From: Oscillatoria sp. SIO1A7
GTDB taxonomy: Bacteria; Cyanobacteriota; Cyanobacteriia; Cyanobacteriales; Laspinemataceae
Direction: 5' to 3'
NCBI GenBank assembly: GCA_010672965.1
Contig: JAAHFN010000023.1
Coordinates: 1-64,000, forward strand
Length of the DNA: 64,000 nt
Positions 43,268 through 52,122 of the stretch are shown here, piece after piece; within the stretch, counting starts at the first letter, position 1, and each line of letters starts with the position of its first letter. The notes beneath the pieces were generated by a model. That model did not search any database and was not told where the DNA came from. It worked only from the letters and a program-made list of their open reading frames with translations. Both the position numbers and the translations under genes were made by a program.

Positions 43268-43899
43268 TTTTCTCTCCAAACATAGTGAACTAAGTAACGA
43301 TTAGGTGAAGGATACGAATCATCTTCAATCCACGTTGTGATTTCTGGACAAACTTGTTGTCGTAGTGGCACCCTTTTCTTCTCAAGAAAGCCAAGGTTTT
43401 CATAAAAATTTGTAGCTGGATTATCAGATAGTACACGTACTCCAAGATCTATAATTTCAAGTTGGTTAATAGCCCATTTCATCAGAGTAATTAAAGCAAC
43501 TGACATCAAGCCTTTTTCAGATGATTTGCCACGCACTACTGAATCAGCTTCACCATATAATGTCTCCCAATTAATATTGGCTAAACCCATATAGCCAATT
43601 GGATTCTCTGAGCTATGTTCAATCATAAACAAAATTCGCCCAGGATCGTTATGAACCGTATTAGTTAACCAATCAGACGTTCGGGATTCAGTAGCATTAA
43701 ATTCGGTTAAAAAAGACTTTTTATTTTGGTTTCGCCACTGAGTTAGGCATTGTACATCACTAGAGTTTAACAACCCAGGTCGAGTTGGAATAGGACGTAA
43801 AAAGTATTGTTCAAAGTTTGGTATTCTCAAGCCTAATTGGGGCTTTTTATAAGTAGCAGTATCTTTGATATGCTTTAAAAGATACATTCCTCTATTCAT
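43264..43899 (-). CDS. GNAT family N-acetyltransferase
   Basis: 211 residues from the ATG at 43899 (overlaps the DegT gene end by 8 bp). The GNAT core is visible: FLRPIPTRPGLLNSSDVQCLTQWRNQNK, PIGYMGLANINWETLYGEADSVVRGK, GLMSVALITLMKWAINQLEIIDLGVRVLSDNPATNFYENLGFLEK. This resembles acyltransferases that N-acylate aminosugars or act in ribosomal/FlmH-type decorations. With the aminotransferase directly upstream, acylation of an NDP-amino sugar is the likely role (inference). The frame is open for 14 more codons upstream but that lies inside the aminotransferase gene. Confidence 0.85.
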   Translation of the reverse strand: MNRGMYLLKHIKDTATYKKPQLGLRIPNFEQYFLRPIPTRPGLLNSSDVQCLTQWRNQNKKSFLTEFNATESRTSDWLTNTVHNDPGRILFMIEHSSENPIGYMGLANINWETLYGEADSVVRGKSSEKGLMSVALITLMKWAINQLEIIDLGVRVLSDNPATNFYENLGFLEKKRVPLRQQVCPEITTWIEDDSYPSPNRYLVHYVWREK

Positions 43900-45031
43900 G
43901 GTTGCCACCTTCAAAAAATGCTTTAATTTTGGAACAAACAAAATTTATTGTTTCTGTTGGTATCAAACTATGAAGTGGGAGAGAAAGTATTTCCGAAGAT
44001 ATTTTGTTTGTAATAGACAAATCACCTTTAGTCATTTTATCGAATAAGCTAAAGCAATGGCCTGGTTGCCAGTGTATTCCCGTATCAATCCCACATTGCT
44101 TGAGACGATCGCGAAGTGCTTGCCGCTTATTTGAGGGAACTCTAATGTAGTAGAGAAAAGGTGTAACATTTTTAAAATCAGATATGGGGGTTTTTACTTC
44201 TCTGACTTCTGAAAGTAACTCGTTGTAAAGAGAGCAAGCTGCTTGTCTAGATTCAGTTATTTCAGGCATTTTAGCAAGTTGTGACAAACCAATAGCAGCG
44301 TGCAAATTAGCCATGTGATAACGAAATCCTAAACGACTAACGTCATAAGTCCATGCCCGTTGATTACCATACATCACGCTTGCAGGTTGTCCCATACCAA
44401 TTAACCGCATTTGATGAAGAGTTTCCACTTCTTCCCGCGTCTTCACAACCAATGCACCACCATCAATGCAAGTAATAGTCTTGACGGGATCGAAGCTGAA
44501 CATACAAATATCGGAGAATGTGCCAATTTTTTTACCTTTATAGTACGATCCGAAGGAATGTGCTGCATCGTGAATGACTCGAAGTTGGTAACGAGCTGCC
44601 AACTCCGCGACAGCATCGTGATCGGCTAGGCAACAGTCATAATCCATAGGAATTATGGCCTTAGTTTTTGGGCTAATTAACTCCTCTACCTTTGCTACAT
44701 CAAGACAAAGAGTATCCTCTCGAATATCGCAAAAAACTGGTTTAGCACCAACTGCTAAAATAGCTTGGAAATCTGCAATATTGTTGAATGATGGTGTTAT
44801 AACTTCGTCACCAGGATTGATTCCAATAAGCATCATTGCAAGATGCAATGCCGAATGTCCAGTATTAACTGCTACTACATATCGATCTTCAGCACCAAGA
44901 AATTTTGCTAGCTCTTCCTCAAATTTACCAACATAACCTCCCATTCCTAACCAGCCCAGTTCTAATGATTCAACTGCGGCTTGGATTTCTTCTTGTTGAA
45001 TTAAAGGTTTAAATACAGGAATTTGTTTCAT
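43892..45031 (-). CDS. DegT/DnrJ/EryC1/StrS-family sugar aminotransferase
   Basis: 379 residues. PLP sites: GHSALHLAMML (phosphate site), IHDAAHSFG (Asp155), and FSFDPVKTITCIDGG with the Schiff-base Lys184. Family members install an amino group at C3 or C4 of NDP-ketosugars. The exact position cannot be told. It overlaps the GNAT gene and follows the NeuD-like pseudogene, and together with RfbC and the C-methyltransferase suggests a modified deoxyaminosugar. Confidence 0.9.
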   Translation of the reverse strand: MKQIPVFKPLIQQEEIQAAVESLELGWLGMGGYVGKFEEELAKFLGAEDRYVVAVNTGHSALHLAMMLIGINPGDEVITPSFNNIADFQAILAVGAKPVFCDIREDTLCLDVAKVEELISPKTKAIIPMDYDCCLADHDAVAELAARYQLRVIHDAAHSFGSYYKGKKIGTFSDICMFSFDPVKTITCIDGGALVVKTREEVETLHQMRLIGMGQPASVMYGNQRAWTYDVSRLGFRYHMANLHAAIGLSQLAKMPEITESRQAACSLYNELLSEVREVKTPISDFKNVTPFLYYIRVPSNKRQALRDRLKQCGIDTGIHWQPGHCFSLFDKMTKGDLSITNKISSEILSLPLHSLIPTETINFVCSKIKAFFEGGNHE

Positions 45032-45033
45032 GT

Positions 45034-45315
45034 TTAAACTCTAATATTTTTTCTTGGTGTTAATTTACTGCTTCGATATTTTACCTTCAAGTCTCTCCCT
45101 ATCGCGACTAAGCAGGCTACTTTCTGCGCAGAACTCCTGCCTTACTGCCACTGTGCCAACCCCTGGCGACCAAAATACAGGGGCACGTCTGCAAAGGGTG
45201 GCGTTACATTTTTGTTATTATCAAATAAGGCCACTAACTTCAGACCCGAGTTCTTTAGGCATTCCCTCAATATCTTAGCCTGTCCCGTTGCTCCCCAAAA
45301 AATTATTTCTTGCAT
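45034..45315 (-). pseudogene. NeuD/PglD-type acyltransferase N-terminal fragment with an in-frame stop
   Basis: From ATG 45315 the frame codes MQEIIFWGATGQAKILREC, a Rossmann start (GATGQA) typical of the PglD/NeuD N-terminal domain, and runs 57 codons to a TAA at 45142-45144. The same frame then continues CLVAIGRD, the expected next element of that fold, to a stop at 45034-45036. The left-handed beta-helix acyltransferase domain is absent. So the gene has a premature stop and lacks its catalytic half. It sits between RfbC and the aminotransferase, and was probably an acetyltransferase of this pathway. Confidence 0.7.
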
Positions 45316-45324
45316 CAGTTTTGC

Positions 45325-45849
45325 TTAGAGAAGCTGATAAGATCGATCTTTGCTGGAAATCGCCGATGGTTCTAGGGGCCATTTTATGCCAAAAGCCGGA
45401 TCGTTCCACCGCACTCCCCGCGCCGATTCTGGATGATAGAACTCTGCCATCTGATAAAAGACCTCCGCGCGATCGCTCAGAGTTTGGAACCCGTGAGCAA
45501 ATCCTTCGGGAATATAAAACATCCGGCGATTGTCTCCAGTTAGTTCGACCCCTAGCCATTGCTTGAAGGTTGGCGACTCGGGCCGCAGGTCGATAATGAC
45601 ATCATAAATAGCACCCATCGTGCAGCGCACCAGTTTCGCTTCTGCGTGGGGCTCGACTTGATAATGCATTCCGCGCAGGGTGCCTTTTTGATGATTAAAA
45701 GAAATGTTGCATTGGACGAACTGGGTATGAAGGCCGTTGGAGCCAAATTCTTCTTGACAAAAACTGCGGGCAAAGAAGCCGCGATCGTCTTGGCGTCGCT
45801 CTAGATCGATGATATATGCCCCTTTAAGTTTGGTTTCTGCGAAAATCAT
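45325..45849 (-). CDS. rfbC: dTDP-4-dehydrorhamnose 3,5-epimerase
   Basis: 174 residues, a complete RmlC cupin: GAYIIDLERRQDDRGFFARSF, FVQCNISFNHQKGTLRGMHYQ with catalytic His in GMHYQ, VRCTMGAIYDVIIDLR, and the closing FYIPEGFAHGFQTLSDRAEVFY. It epimerises C3 and C5 of dTDP-4-keto-6-deoxyglucose. The window has no rmlA, rmlB or rmlD, so they lie elsewhere. The neighbouring genes suggest use of a branch sugar instead of, or besides, rhamnose. Confidence 0.92.
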   Translation of the reverse strand: MIFAETKLKGAYIIDLERRQDDRGFFARSFCQEEFGSNGLHTQFVQCNISFNHQKGTLRGMHYQVEPHAEAKLVRCTMGAIYDVIIDLRPESPTFKQWLGVELTGDNRRMFYIPEGFAHGFQTLSDRAEVFYQMAEFYHPESARGVRWNDPAFGIKWPLEPSAISSKDRSYQLL

Positions 45850-46008
45850 ATAGCGGTAAGCGGTCAGCGGTCAGCGGTCAGCAGTAAGCAGTCAGCAGTC
45901 AGCGGTAAGCGGTCAGCGAATTCCAAGAAATAAATTACCCAATTCGTAGGACGGGCGTCCCGCCTGTCCTACAGGGAAATGAGGTAGAAATATTTATTTG
46001 GAAATCCC

Positions 46009-47256
46009 TTAGCTCTCAATCCTCAATTCTGGAATGGGAATAATAAACTTACCCCCGCGCTGGCGGTATTCGGCCTGTTGGGCGAGAATTTCCTCGGCAA
46101 AATTCCAGGTGAGGAGCAGCACATAGTCCGGCATAGCTTCCAACAGCTTATCTGGCGAATAGATAGGCAGGTGGGTGCCCGGAGTGTAGCGACCTTGTTT
46201 AACGGTACTGCGATCGACTACAAAATCCAGGGTTTCTTTGCCAATGCCAAAATAGTTGAGTAAAGTGCTGCCTTTGGCGGAGGCTCCGTAAACGGCAATT
46301 TGTTTCCCTTGAGCCTTGATATCCCGCAATAGGGCGAGCAGCTCTTGACGCAACCGCTCTACTTTAGTACCAAAATTTTGGTAAAAAGCAAAACGACTTA
46401 CTCCCCAGGCCGCTTCTTCTTGGAGCATGGTATCGACAGTTTCGTAACTAACTGGCGTTTGCTTTTGTTTTTCCCTGGCTTGTTTCAGGGCAAATATTCT
46501 TAGGGAACCGCCGTGAATTGGCGATCGCTCCACATCCGCTACTTGCAAACCGTGACGCGCAAACAGACTCTCCAGGGCTGTTAGAGAAAAATAGCAGAGG
46601 TGTTCGTGGTAGATGGTATCGAATTCTACGCGATCTATAGCATCTTTTACATAAGGAACTTCGATAACTGCAACGCCAGTATCTCGCAGCAGTTTTTCTA
46701 GTCCAGCCACAAAGCCATTCAAGTCAGCCACATGAGCCAGTACGTTATTAGCATGAATGACATCCGCTTGCTTCCCTTCTTCTCGGAGTCGAGCCGCTAG
46801 TCCCGTGCCAAAAAAATCGCTAATAGTGGGAATCCCATGTTTTTCCCGGGCAAACTGGGCAATATTCTCTGCTGGCTCTATGCCTAAGACTGGAATCTCT
46901 CGATCGCGATAATATTGCAACAAATAACCGTCATTGCTAGCAATCTCTACAACTAAGCTATTACTATCTAAACCGCGCAGAGGAATCAGGCGGCTGACGA
47001 TTTCCCGGGCATTGGCCAAAACTGTATCGGAAAATGAGGAAAAATAGAGATACTCGCGAAATAGCTTCTCTGGCGGTACGGTCTCGCCGATCTGCACTAA
47101 GGTACAGCGAGGACAAAAAAACAGTTCCAAAGGATAGGTCGCTTCTGGTTCTGTCAATTGCTCCTTGGTTAGCAAAGCATTGGCAAGAGGGGTCTTGCCC
47201 AAGGACAAAACTTTTTCTAATTCGGGATAATGACAAGAACGACAGGCATTGGGCAT
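46009..47256 (-). CDS. NovU/TylCIII-type sugar C-methyltransferase
   Basis: 415 residues from ATG 47256 ([12 protein letters not shown]). N-terminal zinc motif [16 protein letters not shown]...FFCPRC (four Cys), SAM site [15 protein letters not shown] (about 105-118), [25 protein letters not shown], and the C-terminal part [16 protein letters not shown]. Members C-methylate dTDP-4-keto-6-deoxysugars at C3 or C5. The open frame runs 57 codons further but that is CCCCACACCCTACACCC repeat DNA, so the start at 47256 is chosen. Reads into a gap and then RfbC. Confidence 0.88.
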   Translation of the reverse strand: MPNACRSCHYPELEKVLSLGKTPLANALLTKEQLTEPEATYPLELFFCPRCTLVQIGETVPPEKLFREYLYFSSFSDTVLANAREIVSRLIPLRGLDSNSLVVEIASNDGYLLQYYRDREIPVLGIEPAENIAQFAREKHGIPTISDFFGTGLAARLREEGKQADVIHANNVLAHVADLNGFVAGLEKLLRDTGVAVIEVPYVKDAIDRVEFDTIYHEHLCYFSLTALESLFARHGLQVADVERSPIHGGSLRIFALKQAREKQKQTPVSYETVDTMLQEEAAWGVSRFAFYQNFGTKVERLRQELLALLRDIKAQGKQIAVYGASAKGSTLLNYFGIGKETLDFVVDRSTVKQGRYTPGTHLPIYSPDKLLEAMPDYVLLLTWNFAEEILAQQAEYRQRGGKFIIPIPELRIES

Positions 47257-47630
47257 GGGGTAGGGTGTGGGGGGTGTGGGGTGTGGGGTGTGGGGTGTGG
47301 GGTATGGGGTGTAGGGTGTAGGGGGCAGGGGGCAGGGAGCAGGGAGCAGGGAGCAGGGGGACCTTCGGGACAAGGGGAAGTTTGCTGTCCTCTCACTCTC
47401 ACAAGGTACATTATTGCTTTTTACCAAGGTTGTAGGGGCGATTTCGCGAAATCGCCCCTACAACCTACCCTAGGATGTTGACTCTGAGGCTTTTTCACCG
47501 TTTTTGTGACAATTGGCGATCGCCTCAAAATTGGAGTAAACTCTAAAGATTTGACGGGAGAGGCGGGTTATGGGCATGATGATGGAATAAGGCGAAAATA
47601 TAAACTTTTCTTGGTTTTCTGCTAAAAATT
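47257..47630. repeat. Tandem-repeat and palindrome region between C-methyltransferase and dapB
   Basis: No gene. GGGTGTGGGGTGTGGGG tract (about 47258-47350), GGGAGCAGGGAGCAGGG tract, and a perfect 38-bp palindrome at 47428-47465 (GGTTGTAGGGGCGATTTCG and its complement) of the same core as inside MITE-B. The AT-rich end before dapB probably carries its promoter. Confidence 0.75.
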
Positions 47631-48458
47631 ATGACCGATCGAACTCCTATCCCAGTAATTGTCAGCGGTGCGGCAGGAAAGATGGGCCGCGAGGTGGTAA
47701 AGGCGATCGCAGGCGCTCCGGACATGACTTTATTTGGTGCTGTGGATCTCAATCCCGAACATCTGGGCAAAGATGTTGGGGAAGTGGTAGGATGCGGCCC
47801 GCTGGAAGTGCCGATTATGAACGAGTTGCAAAGCATTCTCTGTTCTGCGGCGCAGGAAAAACAACCAGCGGCGGTAGTGGATTTCACTCACCCTAAAAGC
47901 GTTTACGAGAATGTTAGAGCCGCGATCGCCTATGGAGTTCGTCCGGTAGTGGGCACCACAGGTCTAAGTCCCCAACAAATTCAAGAGTTAGCCGAATTTG
48001 CCGATAAAGCCAGCATAGGCGTTATCATTGCGCCTAATTTTTCCATAGGCATCATCCTCCAGCAACAAGCAGCTATCCAAGCCTCAAAATACTTCGATCA
48101 TGTAGAAATTATCGAACTTCACCACAACCAAAAGGCAGATGCTCCTAGCGGTACTGCCATTAAAACTGCTGAAATGCTAGCAGAAATGGGCAAAACCTAT
48201 AACGAGCCAAGCGTAGAAGAGACGGAAAACATTGCCGGGGCAAGGGGCGGCCAATTAGATGAAAACATCCGCATCCACAGCGTTCGCCTTCCAGGCTTGA
48301 TTGCCCACCAAGAGGTTATTTTTGGTGCCCCGGGTCAACTCTATACCCTGCGTCACGATACTAGCGATCGCTCCTGCTATATGCCCGGAGTTCTCCTCTC
48401 TATCCGCAAAGTTATAGAACTCAAATCTCTCGTCTATGGTTTAGAAAAGATATTATAA
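47631..48458 (+). CDS. dapB: 4-hydroxy-tetrahydrodipicolinate reductase
   Basis: 275 residues: the nucleotide-binding [13 protein letters not shown] start, [35 protein letters not shown], and the catalytic [15 protein letters not shown] (His-His and Lys). It reduces hydroxytetrahydrodipicolinate in lysine and diaminopimelate synthesis. Length and all motifs are normal. Confidence 0.95.
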   Translation: MTDRTPIPVIVSGAAGKMGREVVKAIAGAPDMTLFGAVDLNPEHLGKDVGEVVGCGPLEVPIMNELQSILCSAAQEKQPAAVVDFTHPKSVYENVRAAIAYGVRPVVGTTGLSPQQIQELAEFADKASIGVIIAPNFSIGIILQQQAAIQASKYFDHVEIIELHHNQKADAPSGTAIKTAEMLAEMGKTYNEPSVEETENIAGARGGQLDENIRIHSVRLPGLIAHQEVIFGAPGQLYTLRHDTSDRSCYMPGVLLSIRKVIELKSLVYGLEKIL

Positions 48459-48598
48459 ATGGGAATGGGGCATAGGGCATAGGGCATTGGTAAGAGTTTT
48501 AAGTTTTAAGTTTTAAGTTGTAAATTAATTATCAATGCCCAATGCCCAATGCGAACATGCCCAATTCCCAATTCCCAATCCCCAATTTCCCAATCCCT

Positions 48599-49273
48599 AT
48601 GCTAGTTCCCTTAACTCGTAAAACCTTTGAAGAACTGATTCCAGCGATCGCCACTGGCGCTCAATATCGCTACTGTTGGGGCAAGTTGCCGGAGCTACTG
48701 AGGCGGGCGTTGATTTCTTTTGGCGGCGTCTTGGTTTTGAGCCTCCTTGCCGTTTTTTGGGACTATAGTTGGCGGCCGTTTTTTATTATTGTCGGCATCT
48801 TTGTGGGTCTGTACTGGTTGTGGGCTCCGATTGCTATTGCCGGTCGCATTAATCTGCAATGTCGTCGCTACAAATATAGCGGATTTTGGAAAGGCAAAGT
48901 GCTGGATGTCTTCGTAACTGAAGAGCTAGTTGGCATGGAGGAAACCGTCAATGCTAGAGGGGATCTGGTTCTGGTGGAAAACAGGGAACGGCGAATTAAT
49001 GTTGAAGTGGGCGATCGCAATGGCTTTTTCACAACCATCCAAGCTCCTCTGCGTCGGGAGGACAAGAACATTGTCCCCGGTCAAACCGCTCTGATGTTGG
49101 TTATGTCCAGTCAACCAGACCTTAGCATCATTGCCAAAGTCTCGGATCTCTACATTCCCCGTCTGGATCTATGGGTGAGCGACTATCCCTACTTGCGACG
49201 AGATTTATTTATTGATATTAGTAGAGAGTTGCGCGAAATGCAGCGAGCCCAAAAACAACGAGCTAGAAGTTAG
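48599..49273 (+). CDS. Conserved cyanobacterial membrane protein, unknown function
   Basis: 224 residues from the ATG at 48599 (MLVPLTRKTFEELIP); the open frame starts upstream in AATTCCCAATTCCC repeat DNA. Two transmembrane helices (about 38-56 and 60-82) then a soluble domain with a conserved-looking GRINLQCRRYKYSGFWKG and ISRELREMQ. Some cyanobacterial homologues are labelled phosphate ABC transporter permease, but I see no transporter motif. It lies 140 bp after dapB. Confidence 0.65.
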   Translation: MLVPLTRKTFEELIPAIATGAQYRYCWGKLPELLRRALISFGGVLVLSLLAVFWDYSWRPFFIIVGIFVGLYWLWAPIAIAGRINLQCRRYKYSGFWKGKVLDVFVTEELVGMEETVNARGDLVLVENRERRINVEVGDRNGFFTTIQAPLRREDKNIVPGQTALMLVMSSQPDLSIIAKVSDLYIPRLDLWVSDYPYLRRDLFIDISRELREMQRAQKQRARS

Positions 49274-49715
49274 TTGGGGCATAGGGTAGGGTGTAGGGTG
49301 TAGGGTGTAGGGTGTGGGAAAAATAGCAGGAATTTTCAAGATCGCCCCACACCCGACACCCCACACCCTAGCTCTGTTAGTATCCGGTGCGAGGTTATGC
49401 ATCCTACTAATAGCTTCTATGCATAATTCCCGATCTTTAATAGATTAATGTAGCCATTGCTACAATTTCACATGCATTTACTCTGTAAAAAAAGGAAATC
49501 GTTTGTTAGCATGACGTAAATCAATCTTAGGCTCTCCTAGACTTATGGTGTAAAAGTTACGCAAAATATTAAAGAATTGCGATCGCCGCCCCCCTAGGCG
49601 AAAAAATTATCCTTAAAAATGGGTCTCCGTGCCACGACAGATCCAAGGGGAGCCTCTGTTTTTAGGTTATAAAACCGTGATTTACCTGCCACAGTAAGTA
49701 TCTGTAAGGTTAGAA
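49274..49715. other. Intergenic region upstream of the ClC gene
   Basis: No gene. GGGTGTAGGGTGTAGGGTG and its complement flank about 49285-49370. The rest is AT-rich, with a GGGTCTCCGTG ... AGGGGAGCCTCTG partly complementary stretch at about 49621-49662 that could fold upstream of the ClC ATG. It does not match a riboswitch class I can name. Confidence 0.5.
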
Positions 49716-51071
49716 ATGATTTCTGTTAAGCAAGCTCAAAAGGAACAATTAGTAGCAGAGAAATCAGATAGCAAACCCGAACAATTATCCTATGTTCAAA
49801 TTCTCTTGTATGCCAGTGCTGTTGGCGTGGTAGGAGGATTGGTTGCTACAAGTTACTACTTTGTCCTAGAACAGCTTTTGGAGTTAGTTTGGGAAAAAGG
49901 ACAACCGTACTTGACGGGATTTTTCCCAGCTTGGTTGCCAGCATGGAACTATACTTGGATTGCGGCAACCATCGGCGGATTGGGTGTTGGCTTGTGTCTC
50001 CATTTCTTTGGTTCCCCAGGAGAGATGGCGGTCGTAATCGATCAAGTTCACGATCCCGGTCGTCTAGAACCGAGTCAAACCCAGGCTATGGTTGCCACTT
50101 CCTTGGTATCGATTACTGCAGGAGGAAGTTTAGGGCCAGAAGCACCTCTAGTGCAAATTAACGGCAGCTTGGGAACTTGGATTGCAGACAAGTTGAATTT
50201 GAAGCTCAAAGAGACGCGGATTTTGACCTTCTGCGGTATGGGTGCAGCATTAGCGGCATTTTTTGGCGATCCTATTGGAGGTCCTTTATTTGCCCTAGAA
50301 ATTCCCCATCGTCGTGGCATTCAGTACTACGAAGCAATTACCCCAGCAATTGTCGCAGGCATATTTAGTTTTGGGGTGTTTCGGTTTGGTACTGGATTAG
50401 AAGTCGGAGGCATCTATCGCTTTGACTATTTTGGTGCCGTTCCTGCGTTGAGTTGGCTAAACTTGCTCGAAGCTTTAGCACTGGGAGCGGTTGGCGCGAT
50501 CGCTGGAGTTTTGTTTATTGGCATTTTTCGAGTCACGCACTTTGCTATTGAAGCCATTGAGCATCGCACAATATTGTTGGCAATTTTGGGAGGATTGGGA
50601 ATTGGTTGGTTGGCAGTCCTGTATCCGCAAACTCTCTTTTTTAGCGAGCAGCAAATCGAAACTCAATTAATTGAGCCAGCCATGACCTTCAGCATCGTAA
50701 CTTTATTGGGCATTTGTCTGGCTAAAATGATTGCCATCAGTTTTACCATTCACGGTGGATTTCGAGGGGGTTTTATTTTTCCACTGTTTTTCACTGGGGC
50801 AAGTTTGGGATTGGCGATCGCGTTTATTATCCCCGGCGTACATCCGACGATCGCAATGCTATGCTGCATGGCTGCCATTAATGTAGCGATTACAAAAACT
50901 CCGATTAGCACCTCTATTATTTTGAGCGTTCTCTCAGATACATCGATAATCCCTATTATTGCCGTTGCGAGTTTTACAAGTTTTTTATTGACGAGCAATA
51001 TTGGTTTGTTAAAAACTCAACGCCCCAGGCACCAAGAAACAATTTCAGGTATCGTCTCGCCTGAAGCCTAG
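49716..51071 (+). CDS. ClC-type chloride channel/antiporter family protein
   Basis: 451 residues, about ten hydrophobic segments. The family fingerprint is GGSLGPEAPLVQINGSLG (residues 136-153), PIGGPLFALEIPH and GFRGGFIFPLFFTGASLG. In CLC exchangers the first motif is GREGP with the gating glutamate; here it reads GSLGP, with Leu139 at that position, as in some groups annotated as SycA-like. That suggests a channel-like or altered-coupling protein (inference). The N-terminal 25 residues are polar and cytoplasmic. Convergent with cobH across a 15-bp hairpin. Confidence 0.88.
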   Translation: MISVKQAQKEQLVAEKSDSKPEQLSYVQILLYASAVGVVGGLVATSYYFVLEQLLELVWEKGQPYLTGFFPAWLPAWNYTWIAATIGGLGVGLCLHFFGSPGEMAVVIDQVHDPGRLEPSQTQAMVATSLVSITAGGSLGPEAPLVQINGSLGTWIADKLNLKLKETRILTFCGMGAALAAFFGDPIGGPLFALEIPHRRGIQYYEAITPAIVAGIFSFGVFRFGTGLEVGGIYRFDYFGAVPALSWLNLLEALALGAVGAIAGVLFIGIFRVTHFAIEAIEHRTILLAILGGLGIGWLAVLYPQTLFFSEQQIETQLIEPAMTFSIVTLLGICLAKMIAISFTIHGGFRGGFIFPLFFTGASLGLAIAFIIPGVHPTIAMLCCMAAINVAITKTPISTSIILSVLSDTSIIPIIAVASFTSFLLTSNIGLLKTQRPRHQETISGIVSPEA

Positions 51072-51129
51072 AATTTTCGACTTTGCCACCTTAAAGACAG
51101 AGCATTGTCTTTATTATTTGCAATACGTT

Positions 51130-51167
51130 AGAAACCGGGTTTCTTGAATTGGAGAAACCCGGTTTCT
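51130..51167. terminator. Bidirectional hairpin between ClC and cobH genes
   Basis: Perfect 15-bp inverted repeat AGAAACCGGGTTTCT (51130-51144) and AGAAACCCGGTTTCT (51153-51167) with an 8-base loop. It lies between convergent stops and fits a shared terminator; also a member of the GAAACCCGG hairpin family. Confidence 0.65.
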
Positions 51168-51203
51168 GAGTTAGGGTATTAACGCAAGGTATATACGAAG
51201 ATA

Positions 51204-51833
51204 TCAAACCATTCTTTGGTTCTCTTGGCCATAAGCCTGCCAAGCTAAATCTACGAGACCGTTGACGATCGCTACTGCTACCACGGCGCTTCCCTTGCGC
51301 CCATCAACGCGAATATTGGGAATCATCGAGTCATTTAATCTCGCTTTGGCTGCATCTACCCCCACAAATCCAGAAGGGGTCCCAATTACCAAGGCCGGTC
51401 TAATAACTTCTGCTTCGATTAACTCCACAAGGCTCGTGAGGGCAGTCTGAGCCTGACCGACTACAAAAATACCTTCCATATACCTTTGGGCAAGAGTTTC
51501 AATTCCCCAAGAGGCGCGGGTTTTTTCCTTTTGGGGCCGCACTATTGCTTCCATCGAGCAGTAAACTGGATTGGCAAATGTATTTTGGATATGGGGAGCA
51601 ATTCCCACCTGGACCATTGGTACGTCCACCACTATTGTTGTTCTAGCCGCCAAAGCTGCTGCACCCGCTTGTAACGCTTGGTTAGAAAAACGAAGCAGCG
51701 ATTTATATTCAAAGTCGGCAGTAGCATAAATCACCCGCCGTACAATTTCATACTCCGCCGGTGAAAACATATGTTCTCCTATTTCGCGATCGATAATGGC
51801 CAGACTCTGAGCATCGCTGACATGCCACTCCAT
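51204..51833 (-). CDS. cobH: Precorrin-8X methylmutase
   Basis: 209 residues: SLAIIDREIGEHMFSPAEYEIVRRVIYATADFEY, GAAALAARTTIVVDVPMVQVGI, and the conserved ALVIGTPSGFVGVDAAKARLND with VDGRKGSAVVAVAIVNGLV. CobH/CbiC moves a methyl group from C11 to C12 in cobalamin synthesis. The active-site His of CobH appears altered or replaced, but I cannot place it with confidence. Monocistronic. Confidence 0.9.
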   Translation of the reverse strand: MEWHVSDAQSLAIIDREIGEHMFSPAEYEIVRRVIYATADFEYKSLLRFSNQALQAGAAALAARTTIVVDVPMVQVGIAPHIQNTFANPVYCSMEAIVRPQKEKTRASWGIETLAQRYMEGIFVVGQAQTALTSLVELIEAEVIRPALVIGTPSGFVGVDAAKARLNDSMIPNIRVDGRKGSAVVAVAIVNGLVDLAWQAYGQENQRMV

Positions 51834-51882
51834 TATTTGGCCCCCCTTTTTTACACCACAACAGCAGCAACGGCTATTCTAT

Positions 51883-51970
51883 AGGACTCAGGCATCTACG
51901 CTACGGGTAGGGGCAACCACGGGGGTATTGCCCCTACTAATATTAGATCTGGATATTTTGCGTAAGTCCT
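51883..51970. repeat. MITE-B copy, diverged left end
   Basis: Starts AGGACTCAGGCA and ends TGCGTAAGTCCT with a GTAGGGGCAACCACGG/TATTGCCCCTAC inner palindrome. The left terminal repeat has lost the perfect match. Confidence 0.7.
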
Positions 51971-52122
51971 GTTCTGTTCGGAATCCCAAATCTGGAAAAC
52001 TACCATCCATTGAATATGTTGGCGAGCAATTTGTCAAGAATTAGGGTGTAGGGTAGGGTCTGTGGGGTGTGGGGTTGGGGTGTAGCGGTGTAGGGGAAGA
52101 AAGTAAAAACTGTACCGCCCGC

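Noticed and set aside
49615-49670. Riboswitch upstream of the ClC gene
   Set aside because: Fluoride and guanidine riboswitch core motifs are absent; only a partial inverted repeat is seen.
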